Virus record (IMG/VR): IMGVR_UViG_3300043446_005051
Coordinates: 1-64,000 of that record
Origin: a virus
DNA length: 64,000 nucleotides
Reading direction: 5' to 3' (one strand)
The translations under genes were made by a program, and so were the position numbers. Below, piece after piece: positions 1-6,955 of the stretch (the first letter of the stretch is position 1; the number at the start of each line of letters is the position of its first letter). The notes under the pieces are model-generated. The model was not told the DNA's origin, made no database searches, and was given only the letters and a program-made list of their open reading frames with translations.

Positions 1-572
1 TTATTGTCATCATCTTCATTCCGAATCGCATTCAGAATGTCGTCAAGTTCAATTTCATCAGTATCATTATTGTCATCATCTTCATTCCGAATCGCATTCA
101 GAATGTTATCAAGATCTTCTTCATTGATATTATCATCCTCATCAGTCTCATCAGTCTCACTATTGTTATTGTCATCATCTTCAGACTGCAGCTCATTCAG
201 AATAGCCTCAGCTTGCAATTCTTTCAGAATAGCATCAGCTGCATTCTCAAGTTTCTTAGTATTACTATATTCTGCGCGGCGGCTATCAGAATAGGCATCC
301 TTATCAGCGGAGCCCAGATTAACAATATCAAACCCAGTCGTGTCGATATATTCAACTTCCTGAACTTTCACAACTTCACGCTTAACATTAGGATTGTACT
401 GCAATCCTGCGATAATGTTATCAGCGAGATCTTCAATCTTTTCCATACGCTTAGCTTCACGAACTGCCTTAGCTCGCATAGAGCTATTGTAAACACGTCC
501 TTGATTCTGCATTTCTTTAACGCGAGCACGACGGGCTGCGAGCTGTTCGTTAGTCTTTGTAATGTTGGTCAT
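1..572 (-). CDS. Acidic repeat protein, unknown function (partial, 3' end outside window)
   Basis: The frame opens at ATG 572 and runs to the left edge without a stop, giving at least 190 residues. The N-terminal third is basic and helical. The C-terminal part is rich in Asp, Asn and Glu and carries two copies of ILNAIRNEDDDNN, encoded by near-identical DNA at 3-36 and 69-102. I recognise no family; the repeats suggest a disordered acidic tail. Confidence 0.75.
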   Translation of the reverse strand, partial: MTNITKTNEQLAARRARVKEMQNQGRVYNSSMRAKAVREAKRMEKIEDLADNIIAGLQYNPNVKREVVKVQEVEYIDTTGFDIVNLGSADKDAYSDSRRAEYSNTKKLENAADAILKELQAEAILNELQSEDDDNNNSETDETDEDDNINEEDLDNILNAIRNEDDDNNDTDEIELDDILNAIRNEDDDN

Positions 573-720
573 GATTAGAAAATCAAAAGAAGAGTAAATA
601 TAATTTATATAATTATAGCTACGCCACACCCTCATTGCTGAGGTTTCCCCATTATAGCCACTATAAATTGCAACCGCGAGCTATAGTGGCCACTTGCACA
701 ACTGGCACAATTTTGAATAA
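573..720 (-). promoter_or_regulatory. Intergenic cassette: hairpin plus leader
   Basis: The first member of the intergenic family. A GTGCCAGTT...AAGTGGCCAC hairpin (686-708) follows the stop of the 62-aa gene, with a further AT-rich leader before the gene starting at 572. The promoter box is less clear here than in later copies. Confidence 0.45.
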
Positions 721-909
721 TTATAGCGGCGAAGACTGAATCAAAGACTTAACTTTATCCATCAGAATTGATGTTTCCTCATATTCTTTCTCAACACGAG
801 TTTTGAATTCTTTATCATAATCACTTGCATTCATCAAATCCACTTCTACAATATCTCTCAAACAAACGAGGGAAATAGAAATCAAATTGAGTTCTTCAGG
901 AGTGAACAT
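721..909 (-). CDS. Hypothetical protein, 62 aa
   Basis: Small soluble, predicted helical protein with charged Glu/Lys stretches (TRVEKEYEETSILMDKVK). It stands alone between two intergenic cassettes, so it is probably its own transcript. No family recognised. Confidence 0.6.
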   Translation of the reverse strand: MFTPEELNLISISLVCLRDIVEVDLMNASDYDKEFKTRVEKEYEETSILMDKVKSLIQSSPL

Positions 910-929
910 AATGAATGAAAAGAAGAAAG

Positions 930-1045
930 AAAAGAATAATTTATAGAAATTATCTATTTCTTATGCCCACACCCTGGGGCTCTACTATAATACCACACTT
1001 TAATCGTTGTGCTCATTTATTGTGCCAGTTACACAACTGGCACAT
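930..1045 (-). promoter_or_regulatory. Intergenic cassette: terminator hairpin, extended -10, leader hairpin
   Basis: Read on the minus strand: a perfect GTGCCAGTT-ACAC-AACTGGCAC hairpin (1022-1043), then TGG-TATTAT (-10 at 987-992), then a leader stem GCCC-(N8)-GGGC. Nearly duplicated at 1830-1950. Confidence 0.55.
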
Positions 1046-1052
1046 CAACTAT

Positions 1053-1340
1053 TCAATATGCCAATTCTTTCTCCTTAAGATACAATTCATAATTAAAATT
1101 AACCATAGCTTGAATCTTATTTGATTCTTCAGGATACTTTTCTTTCAATGCTTTAAGTGCTGCATTGTAAGAGTTTTCCCATTCATTATACATCACCTTT
1201 GCATCAATATACTTACCCGAATGAATAGGATTTGCTTCCATTTTATCAAGGTAATAATCTTGCTTTTTAAGAGAATAAACTAGAGAATTGTAAAAGTCAT
1301 TGATATTACAATCAAGAAAGAAAGAAGAATCAAGTGACAT
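1053..1340 (-). CDS. Hypothetical protein, 95 aa
   Basis: Soluble, tyrosine- and lysine-rich, predicted helical throughout. Monocistronic between cassettes, with its stop only about 10 bp before the hairpin at 1022-1043. No family recognised. Confidence 0.65.
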   Translation of the reverse strand: MSLDSSFFLDCNINDFYNSLVYSLKKQDYYLDKMEANPIHSGKYIDAKVMYNEWENSYNAALKALKEKYPEESNKIQAMVNFNYELYLKEKELAY

Positions 1341-1390
1341 AATGAATGAAAAAGAAGAGTGAAATTAACTAATTAAACTGAATTGTTATT

Positions 1391-1816
1391 TCAGATAGTA
1401 ATTACCTCCACATTGTACTTGTAGACATACTTAATCACCAGTGAAATGTACTGATAAACATTCACAATCACTGCAGTGATTGGTGCAAGAATAACAATAG
1501 GCTGATTCTGAATGTCCTGAGTAGACTTATCTGAAATAAGAATGATTTGTTGATATACCCAAACAATACCATCAATCAGTTTATTTGTATATTTCCTTGC
1601 AATCATACCTGCAAGATAAACAATACAGCAGGTTTTGATGATTGCATTCTTAATGTTATCTCGATTATTGTAGACATACTCTGCAATAATCAATGCAAAT
1701 GCAATCGCAATCTCCGTTATAAGAAATGCGATTTTAAGTGCATTTCCTGTCTTATTCTTAACGCTCACCCAATCAATAGAAGAAATAACAGACTGAAAAG
1801 AATTAAAGAAGTTCAT
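1391..1816 (-). CDS. Predicted membrane protein, 141 aa
   Basis: At least three hydrophobic segments are visible: about residues 28-48 (IAFLITEIAIAFALIIAEYV), about 58-74 and about 105-128. It is probably an inner-membrane protein of the infected cell. No family recognised. It has its own leader cassette upstream (1830-1950). Confidence 0.65.
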   Translation of the reverse strand: MNFFNSFQSVISSIDWVSVKNKTGNALKIAFLITEIAIAFALIIAEYVYNNRDNIKNAIIKTCCIVYLAGMIARKYTNKLIDGIVWVYQQIILISDKSTQDIQNQPIVILAPITAVIVNVYQYISLVIKYVYKYNVEVITI

Positions 1817-1829
1817 AAAAGAAAAGAAG

Positions 1830-1950
1830 AAAAGTGAATATAATTTATAGAAATTATCTATTTCTTATGCCCACACCCTGGGGCTCAACTACAATAGCAC
1901 ACTTTAATTCCCTTGGATTTGCTATTGTGCCAGTTTCACAGGTGGCACAA
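1830..1950 (-). promoter_or_regulatory. Intergenic cassette: hairpin, TGC-TATTGT promoter, leader hairpin
   Basis: Minus strand: hairpin GTGCCACC...GTGGCAC (1927-1948), extended -10 TGC-TATTGT (1891-1896) and the GCCC-(N8)-GGGC leader stem. The last ~80 bp are almost identical to the cassette at 930-1045. It would drive the membrane protein at 1391-1816. Confidence 0.6.
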
Positions 1951-1965
1951 TAGGGTTTATTATAT

Positions 1966-1994
1966 TTGACAACTTAATGTTGCTGTGATATAAT
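1966..1994 (+). promoter_or_regulatory. Consensus sigma-70 promoter on the plus strand
   Basis: TTGACA (1966-1971), 17-bp spacer, TATAAT (1989-1994): a perfect match to the sigma-70 consensus, pointing against all surrounding genes. The sequence downstream (2001-2126) has no ATG-initiated frame of useful length and ends near a T7 run (2119-2125). It could make a short untranslated RNA or an origin transcript. Confidence 0.7.
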
Positions 1995-2020
1995 TATATC
2001 AGCCCTGGACGACCATAAAA

Positions 2021-2076
2021 ATAAACATAAAAGAACGCATAAGATTGCGCAAGAATAAACATAAAAGAACGCATAA
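2021..2076 (+). repeat. Two direct copies of a 22-bp element
   Basis: ATAAACATAAAAGAACGCAT-AA occurs at 2021-2042 and again at 2055-2076, with a third shorter echo after 2077. Both copies lie within the presumptive transcript from the plus-strand promoter at 1966-1994. Confidence 0.8.
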
Positions 2077-2125
2077 AAATAAACAATTACTAAAGAATTA
2101 AAGAAGCACATATAATCATTTTTTT

Positions 2126-2240
2126 AACCATTTTATCACTCACTATAATCATAACAAATCAACATTTTATCACTCACTATAATCATAACAAATCAACATT
2201 TTATCACTCACTATAATCATAACAAATCAACATTTTATCA
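2126..2240. repeat. 34-bp tandem repeats, three copies plus a partial fourth
   Basis: Unit begins AACATTTTATCACTCACTAT and is 34 bp long. Full copies lie at about 2126-2160 (one-base variant at the left end), 2161-2194 and 2195-2228, and a partial copy runs into the stop of the gene ending at 2241. Copies are contiguous with no spacers, so this is not a CRISPR array. The layout resembles iterons. Confidence 0.9.
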
Positions 2241-2435
2241 CTAATTAAACTTTAATCGAGATTTAATAAAACTCAAATCATATAATACTTCATTCAAAAT
2301 ATCTACATCACAACACTTATCATCAACAGTAGCATTCCAATAATTAAAGACTTGTTCATCATATTGTGACAATTCATTTAATGCGGATTCAATTTGTTGT
2401 TGAATAAACATTGGATGAGAAGAATGATAAACCAT
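2241..2435 (-). CDS. Hypothetical protein, 64 aa
   Basis: Small soluble protein ending in TAG inside the fourth, partial 34-bp repeat. No family recognised. It lies 24 bp after the next gene upstream and is probably cotranscribed with it. Confidence 0.6.
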   Translation of the reverse strand: MVYHSSHPMFIQQQIESALNELSQYDEQVFNYWNATVDDKCCDVDILNEVLYDLSFIKSRLKFN

Positions 2436-2459
2436 TTTTATAGAATAATAATTGAACTC

Positions 2460-2669
2460 TCAATCAAGGCAACCATATTCATTCAGAAAACCTGCACACC
2501 ATTTGCCATCAGAATAGCAACCAACATAAAAGTTTCCAATAGCAAAACCGAATGATTCATCACCACAATCAGTATCATTTACAGGTTGAGAAGTATTATT
2601 ATTCCAACCAAGATAAAGAAAGCCAATATGAATATGGCCATAATTGGAAGTGAGATTAAAATTGTTCAT
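2460..2669 (-). CDS. Hypothetical protein, 69 aa
   Basis: Glycine-, aromatic- and Cys-containing small protein (DCGDESFGFAIGNFYVGCYS, then WCAGFLNEYGC). Four cysteines could bind metal or form disulfides, but no family is recognised. Confidence 0.6.
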   Translation of the reverse strand: MNNFNLTSNYGHIHIGFLYLGWNNNTSQPVNDTDCGDESFGFAIGNFYVGCYSDGKWCAGFLNEYGCLD

Positions 2670-2718
2670 GATGAGAGAGAGAGAAGAATAAAGAATGGAA
2701 TGAAAAGACTATATTAAA

Positions 2719-2907
2719 TTAAATAATAACTTTCTTAGTGTAAGGCTCACTGCGAATCTGCCACTTTTTAACATTAGGATAACTAGATGCAATATCGTGT
2801 CCTTTCTTTAGTGCCCAATGGTTAATTTTTTTATATGTACCAACTAAACCATTCATCAGAATAACATTATGATCATGATCCTGAACTTGAATGTAGAGAG
2901 TTTGCAT
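2719..2907 (-). CDS. Hypothetical protein, 62 aa
   Basis: I start it at ATG 2907 (MQTLYIQVQD) because the frame upstream is occupied by the promoter and terminator cassette at 2928-3022. Predicted mostly beta, with a basic C-terminus. No family recognised. Confidence 0.6.
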   Translation of the reverse strand: MQTLYIQVQDHDHNVILMNGLVGTYKKINHWALKKGHDIASSYPNVKKWQIRSEPYTKKVII

Positions 2908-2927
2908 CACAAAAAAAGAATAAAGAA

Positions 2928-3025
2928 TTAAATTGTACTCAGGATAAACTGAGCACTCATCTACAATAGCATAGATTAAGTGCTCTGGATTCTCTAGTGT
3001 GCCACTTGTACTTTTGGCACACTTT
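2928..3025 (-). promoter_or_regulatory. Intergenic cassette: hairpin, TGC-TATTGT promoter, leader hairpin
   Basis: Minus strand: hairpin GTGTGCCA...TGGCACAC (2997-3022), conserved AATCCA box 17 bp before TATTGT (-10 at 2963-2968), and a leader stem GTGCTCAG...CTGAGTAC about 10 nt after the -10. Confidence 0.6.
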
Positions 3026-3053
3026 TGAATCATTATATCTGTAGAATTATTCT

Positions 3054-3449
3054 TTACCTCATATAAAGATAGCTTCCACTCCAATCTGCATAATTATAAC
3101 ATTTATCACGCGAATCTGCATTCAATAGATTATATCGAACACCTTTGGCGGGAGCATTAAAAGATGCGGGCTTAAATACATTTCCGTTCATTTTATCAAT
3201 AAAACAATGAACAGATTTGGCGCCATAGGTAATAAGAACAACTTTCAGATATTTTCTACCTTCATCAATTTCAACATCGAAATTATAATCATAAGTTCCA
3301 TTACGAATACTTTCCAGACATTCTTTATGATGAGATGATTCAGGTGTTTTCTCTAAACAATTTTGATAAGATTTCATCTTATAATTCTTAAAATCTTCCT
3401 TAATAGATTCACAAAGAAGTTGTGAATAATGAAAAACTTCAGATGTCAT
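3054..3449 (-). CDS. Hypothetical protein, 131 aa
   Basis: Soluble mixed alpha/beta protein with no signal peptide or membrane segment. The N-terminal half is helical and Cys-containing, the C-terminal half beta-rich. No family recognised. Monocistronic between two cassettes. Confidence 0.7.
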   Translation of the reverse strand: MTSEVFHYSQLLCESIKEDFKNYKMKSYQNCLEKTPESSHHKECLESIRNGTYDYNFDVEIDEGRKYLKVVLITYGAKSVHCFIDKMNGNVFKPASFNAPAKGVRYNLLNADSRDKCYNYADWSGSYLYMR

Positions 3450-3452
3450 GAG

Positions 3453-3600
3453 AGAAAAAAAGAAAAAAGAACTTAATTCTATAATTATTATTGTCTATTT
3501 CTTTGTGCTATAGAAGCACTCAACTACAATAGCACACTTTAAGTTCTCTGGATTGTTTAGTGTGCCACTTGTATTTGTGGCACACTTTTCAATAATTATA
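3453..3600 (-). promoter_or_regulatory. Intergenic cassette, copy 1 of a ~146-bp duplication
   Basis: Hairpin GTGTGCCA...TGGCACAC (3560-3585), extended -10 TGC-TATTGT (3526-3531), leader stem GTGCT-TCTAT-AGCAC and an AT-rich leader. Essentially identical to 4188-4338 apart from one A in an A-run. Confidence 0.7.
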
Positions 3601-3602
3601 CT

Positions 3603-4181
3603 TTATGAAGAAAACCGCTTCAAACAAATTGGACCAATTCCCAGAGCAATAGAAATTGCATCGGACAATTCACGATTACATACAGAACAGCAACCTGTTT
3701 CATGACCATATACTTTAGCCAATTCAAGAAGATTTTCATTTGCATCTTCTAACAGATTCAAAATATCTTCGTTCGATTGATTAAATTGTGCAATTCCGTC
3801 CTTTGTAATTTTACCTACATAATTCTTATTCTCGAAAATATAAAGTCCGCCCTGATTGATTCCATTTGGAATAGTACAGACCGAAACATTAAATGGCAGA
3901 TTCAAATTAAACTTACGATTTGGTGATTTCACACCCTTATACATCTTTTCAACCAATTCTTTATATGGACCAATTTCAGGTTCCTTAAATAACTTATTCA
4001 CTTCTTCAGTCGCAAGATAGTGCATCCACGACATCTGCGAATCCGAAGGATTGACTGCAGAAAGTAAAGAAAGAATGAATTGATTAGTTGAATTCAAACC
4101 AATCAGAAAGCTTTTGACTTCATCTATATCATCAAAAGCAGATTCAAACTCAATAACTTGTCCCTTGCGTGTGATGTTCAT
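3603..4181 (-). CDS. Zinc-ribbon protein with DUF6011-like C-terminus, 192 aa
   Basis: The last ~30 residues contain GCCSVCNRELSDAISIALGI followed by GPICLKRF. This is the CxxC...(G/P)xxC arrangement of DUF6011-type small zinc-binding domains, common in phage and plasmid proteins. The N-terminal 150 residues are mixed alpha/beta with no recognised fold. Probably a nucleic-acid or protein-binding early protein; the function is not inferable further. Identical control cassettes flank it on both sides. Confidence 0.8.
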   Translation of the reverse strand: MNITRKGQVIEFESAFDDIDEVKSFLIGLNSTNQFILSLLSAVNPSDSQMSWMHYLATEEVNKLFKEPEIGPYKELVEKMYKGVKSPNRKFNLNLPFNVSVCTIPNGINQGGLYIFENKNYVGKITKDGIAQFNQSNEDILNLLEDANENLLELAKVYGHETGCCSVCNRELSDAISIALGIGPICLKRFSS

Positions 4182-4187
4182 TGTAGA

Positions 4188-4338
4188 GAGAAAAAAAAGA
4201 AAAAAGAACTTAATTCTATAATTATTATTGTCTATTTCTTTGTGCTATAGAAGCACTCAACTACAATAGCACACTTTAAGTTCTCTGGATTGTTTAGTGT
4301 GCCACTTGTATTTGTGGCACACTTTTCAATAATTATAT
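4188..4338 (-). promoter_or_regulatory. Intergenic cassette, copy 2 of a ~146-bp duplication
   Basis: Same elements as 3453-3600: hairpin 4297-4322, -10 TATTGT at 4263-4268, and leader stem. It separates the 68-aa gene from the zinc-ribbon gene. Confidence 0.7.
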
Positions 4339-4544
4339 CACGCCATCACAACTTCCTCTTCATTTTCAATAACCATCTCGTCCTCGTTTTCACTATAATT
4401 AGTGTCCTCAACTTCATTCGACATAGAATTATTCACAAATTGAACATTCTCATCAGAAGTAATAGCACTCAGAATATCAAGAATCTGACTACCATTATTG
4501 CCACGACGCAGCATGGACAGATAGAGTTCGCGAGTCATTTCCAT
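4338..4544 (-). CDS. Hypothetical protein with acidic tail, 68 aa
   Basis: Begins MEMTRELYLSMLRRGNNGSQ (an alternative ATG lies at 4538) and ends in a Glu/Asn-rich acidic tail. The MTRELYLxxLRRGNxGxxIL pattern is, from memory, frequent in small cyanophage proteins of unknown function. Confidence 0.7.
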   Translation of the reverse strand: MEMTRELYLSMLRRGNNGSQILDILSAITSDENVQFVNNSMSNEVEDTNYSENEDEMVIENEEEVVMA

Positions 4545-4623
4545 TTGTATAAAGATTAAGAAATTAAAGTTGAATAAATGTGGAGTGTCTTTATAGCGCC
4601 GCTGCCATTGCGCGCTGATTTAA

Positions 4624-4845
4624 TTATTCACCCCATTGAATATAAAGAGTAGTGTCAACTCCAATACTTTGTTTCCTATTCTTATAAGATTTCACTCCAG
4701 TTACGATAACATCAAAAATATCTGCATAAGAATCTTCGTCAACTGGAGCGGTATAATTATATCCATCAAAACACTTGACTTCAATATCTTCACCCAGTTC
4801 AGCTTTTGCTTTATTCAAAAGAACAAGAAGTTCAGAGAGTTTCAT
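4624..4845 (-). CDS. Hypothetical protein, 73 aa
   Basis: Small acidic protein beginning MKLSELLVLLNKAKAELGED. The start resembles small phage proteins that pair a short helix with a beta sheet. No function assignable. Confidence 0.7.
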   Translation of the reverse strand: MKLSELLVLLNKAKAELGEDIEVKCFDGYNYTAPVDEDSYADIFDVIVTGVKSYKNRKQSIGVDTTLYIQWGE

Positions 4846-4867
4846 AATAAAAAGAAATTGAAAATTG

Positions 4868-4945
4868 TTTGAGGCTTGAATACATTAGCACACTAGGAGG
4901 TGCTCTGGATTTTCTAGTGTGACACTTGTACAACTGGTCCATTTT
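4868..4945 (-). promoter_or_regulatory. Intergenic cassette, degenerate
   Basis: Imperfect hairpin at 4917-4942 and -10-like TGC-TAATGT (4882-4887). No clear leader stem follows. Confidence 0.45.
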
Positions 4946-4957
4946 CAAATAATTATT

Positions 4958-5200
4958 TCACTGAGGTGGATATAAATCCATTGCTTGATCAATCAAATCA
5001 TCAAGTTTCTCTATTCCATTAAAACCTGTACCACGAACATTCAATAAATGAGAAGGATAAAACTTCTCCCCTGTTTCTTTCGTCCAAGGTGTTCCGTATT
5101 GTCTTAGTGTAAGTAATTCCAGATTTTTTTGTTCCTTAATCCAACGATAACGATTTGCATCTTTGAGTAATTGGTTATACTCTTCTTTTGAAATGTTCAT
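4958..5200 (-). CDS. Hypothetical protein, 80 aa
   Basis: Started at ATG 5200 (MNISKEEYNQLLKDANRYRW), because the only earlier start is TTG. This N-terminus, EYxxLxxxAxRYRWIK, is common in small phage proteins of unknown function. The C-terminal LDDLIDQAMDLYPP fits that family. Confidence 0.75.
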   Translation of the reverse strand: MNISKEEYNQLLKDANRYRWIKEQKNLELLTLRQYGTPWTKETGEKFYPSHLLNVRGTGFNGIEKLDDLIDQAMDLYPPQ

Positions 5201-5232
5201 AATGAGCAAAAATCAATGATGAATTGGAATAA

Positions 5233-5481
5233 TCAATAAAGATTACTGAAAGATCCACACCATTTACGAACCCAATCAAGTGTCTCGCTATAACTATTTC
5301 GAGGCGATGATGCAGTCATACTACAATTTGAACGAGGATTGTATGCAATAGCAACATATTGATTATCACATTCTTTATCTGTAATTTGTTGAATCCACAT
5401 CTGATTCATTTCACAATCTTTATAGTTCCAGGGCGAAACATTGTAATAGAAAATTGGTGAAACAATAGAATAATCAGACAT
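5233..5481 (-). CDS. Hypothetical protein, 82 aa
   Basis: Soluble, aromatic-rich protein with Cys and Trp residues. No family recognised. Upstream gene of a two-gene unit with 4958-5200, driven from the cassette at 5500-5600. Confidence 0.65.
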   Translation of the reverse strand: MSDYSIVSPIFYYNVSPWNYKDCEMNQMWIQQITDKECDNQYVAIAYNPRSNCSMTASSPRNSYSETLDWVRKWCGSFSNLY

Positions 5482-5499
5482 TACAAAAGAAAGAATAAA

Positions 5500-5600
5500 G
5501 AATTAAATTGTGCTCAGGATAAACTGAGCACTCAACCACAATAGCACACTTTAAGTGTGCTGGATTTGTTAGTGTGCCAGTTTCACGACTGGCACAATTT
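5500..5600 (-). promoter_or_regulatory. Intergenic cassette: hairpin, TGC-TATTGT promoter, leader hairpin
   Basis: Hairpin GTGCCAGTC...AACTGGCAC (5574-5595), AGCACACTT/AAGTGTGCT inverted repeat overlapping the promoter, -10 TATTGT (5538-5543), leader stem GTGCTCA-(N8)-TGAGCAC. Confidence 0.6.
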
Positions 5601-5607
5601 TCAATAA

Positions 5608-5826
5608 TTATACAATTTCATAGAAGACTTCTTCTACACACCAACCTGTTTCATCTGTGATTACATCTGCAATCTCATCTTCGCAATCTACAGTGTAAAC
5701 TTTATCCAATACAGATTGAATCACTTCATTTTTATATGATTCAGTCAGTTCTTCCTCTTCTTCTACAGTAAACCCATAATCATCATTGAAATCAAACTTA
5801 ATTTCAGTAACTTTGAGTTGAATCAT
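5608..5826 (-). CDS. Hypothetical acidic protein, 72 aa
   Basis: Start chosen at ATG 5826 (MIQLKVTEIKFDFNDDYGFT); the upstream extension is the leader hairpin. Acidic, with an EEEEE run. Similar in outline to the 62-aa product of 6393-6581 (N-terminal beta segment, then a helix, then a tryptophan or glycine turn). Function unknown. Confidence 0.65.
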   Translation of the reverse strand: MIQLKVTEIKFDFNDDYGFTVEEEEELTESYKNEVIQSVLDKVYTVDCEDEIADVITDETGWCVEEVFYEIV

Positions 5827-5839
5827 GACAAAGAAAGAA

Positions 5840-5945
5840 TAAAGAATTAAATTGTACTCAGGATAAACCGAGCACCTAACCACAATAGCACACTTTATGT
5901 GCTTCAGATTCTCTAGTGTGCCACCTCTACAAGTGGCACATTTTT
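5840..5945 (-). promoter_or_regulatory. Intergenic cassette: hairpin, TGC-TATTGT promoter, leader hairpin
   Basis: Hairpin GTGCCACTTGTAGAGGTGGCAC (5917-5940), -10 TATTGT (5882-5887), leader stem GTGCTCGG...CTGAGTAC. One stem pair is a G-U wobble rather than a Watson-Crick pair. Confidence 0.6.
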
Positions 5946-5951
5946 GAATAA

Positions 5952-6131
5952 TTATTCAGGAATAAATTGTGATTTCAATTCTCGAATCAAAATAAGAGAG
6001 TAATCAAATCCCTCTTCAATTTGAAGATGCTCTTTATATTTTTCAGCCTCAGATAGACTTTCAAAAAGTTCAAGACTCGAAGCTGTTTGTCCTTCGTAGT
6101 CTATACCACCAACAACACAGTAAACTTTCAT
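5952..6131 (-). CDS. Hypothetical protein, 59 aa (MKVY family)
   Basis: MKVYCVVGGIDYEGQTASSL then LELFESLSEAEKYKEHL. The layout (beta strand, FxSxxEA helix) matches the 70-aa product at 22594-22806, so the two look like diverged paralogs. Similar small phage proteins translate a ruler-like beta-alpha unit; function unknown. Confidence 0.7.
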   Translation of the reverse strand: MKVYCVVGGIDYEGQTASSLELFESLSEAEKYKEHLQIEEGFDYSLILIRELKSQFIPE

Positions 6132-6143
6132 TGTTTTAATAAA

Positions 6144-6392
6144 TCAAAGAACAGGATTGAGATAATTAAGAAAATGAGAACCAACTTTACATTTGGGAGT
6201 TTCGGTATACTCACAGATAATTACTTGATTCAATTCAAGTTCATCATTGACTATAAAATTATAACTTCCATTCTCTTTAATTTTTCTTTCAATAACTTGT
6301 GCAAACTCTTTCGTTACACTACAGGTATGATGACACCTTGAAGAGTTTTTATATTGAATGCAGAAATTGATGGTTGCAAATGAGAGTTCCAT
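6144..6392 (-). CDS. Hypothetical protein, 82 aa
   Basis: Cys- and His-containing small protein (SSRCHHTCSV at residues 17-26). Immediately follows the gene stopping at 6393, with no gap, so probably translationally coupled. No family recognised. Confidence 0.65.
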   Translation of the reverse strand: MELSFATINFCIQYKNSSRCHHTCSVTKEFAQVIERKIKENGSYNFIVNDELELNQVIICEYTETPKCKVGSHFLNYLNPVL

Positions 6393-6581
6393 TTAATGAG
6401 AATCAGTGAGAATTACATAATTCAAATCAATGATATTTGCTCCAATTTCTTGAGAAATCAATTCAATGAGATTCTCTTCACTTTGTACATCATATGTACG
6501 AGATAAAATACTTTTTAATACTTGTTCAGATAGATTTACTGAACATTTAATATCTGTGATTCGATAATACATTCTATTCAT
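6393..6581 (-). CDS. Hypothetical protein, 62 aa
   Basis: Small protein with beta-strand N-terminus (MYYRITDIKCSVNLSE) and a helix. Its stop directly abuts the next start at 6392. A perfect inverted repeat of GGGAGACC/GGTCTTCC type lies upstream (6603-6645). Confidence 0.65.
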   Translation of the reverse strand: MNRMYYRITDIKCSVNLSEQVLKSILSRTYDVQSEENLIELISQEIGANIIDLNYVILTDSH

Positions 6582-6602
6582 TTCGTGAGAGGTATCTATA
6601 AG

Positions 6603-6646
6603 AGCCTGGAAGACCTATTAAATAGTTTATAGGTCTCCCAGGTTCA
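6603..6646 (-). terminator. Hairpin between the 57-aa and 62-aa genes
   Basis: CCTGGAAGACCTATTAAATA followed by GTTTATAGGTCTCCCAGG forms a long stem, sitting between genes 6665-6838 and 6393-6581. A different sequence from the GTGCCAGTT family. Confidence 0.55.
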
Positions 6647-6664
6647 CAATAGTTTTTATAAGGC

Positions 6665-6838
6665 TTAAATCTTCGCCTGAGCTTTCTGAATAGCAGCAGT
6701 GACAGAAGTCAGAATGCTTTTAACAATACCTTTGCGGTCTTTCACAACATAAACAATTCGTTCGGGATCAATTTCATTCTTAAACATTGCACGATGCTCA
6801 GGCGTCAGATTCTTAAATTGAACAACTTGAGTGAGCAT
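6665..6838 (-). CDS. Hypothetical protein, 57 aa
   Basis: Starts at ATG 6838 (MLTQVVQFKNLTPEHRAMFK). Small basic helical protein. The upstream in-frame sequence is a promoter cassette, so the longer frame is not used. No family recognised. Confidence 0.65.
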   Translation of the reverse strand: MLTQVVQFKNLTPEHRAMFKNEIDPERIVYVVKDRKGIVKSILTSVTAAIQKAQAKI

Positions 6839-6854
6839 AAGAAATAGAAAAGAA

Positions 6855-6950
6855 ATTAAATTGTACTCGAAACTCCGAGCACTCATCTACAATAGCATGG
6901 ATTAAGTGCTCGGGATTCTCTAGTGTGCCAGTTTCACGACTGGCACATTT
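6855..6950 (-). promoter_or_regulatory. Intergenic cassette: hairpin, TGC-TATTGT promoter, leader hairpin
   Basis: Hairpin GTGCCAGTC...AACTGGCAC (6926-6948), -10 TATTGT (6889-6894), leader stem GTGCTCG...CGAGTAC. Compared with 2928-3025, the stem has both sides changed (TCAG/CTGA to TCGG/CGA), which suggests the structure is maintained. Confidence 0.6.
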
Positions 6951-6955
6951 TACCC

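Noticed and set aside
1547-1837. Plus-strand frames opposite many genes (also 4-294, 213-578, 4290-4559, 12632-12886 and others)
   Set aside because: All lie antisense to genes with better start context, promoters and overlaps. No plus-strand ribosome sites were seen.
2126-2240. Possible CRISPR array from 34-bp repeats
   Set aside because: Units are contiguous with no spacers, so this is a tandem repeat, not a CRISPR array.
2907-3084. N-terminal extension of gene 2719-2907 and similar extensions at 5826-5883, 6838-6886, 8125-8185
   Set aside because: The extensions read through the terminator-promoter-leader cassette, so the internal ATG is used.
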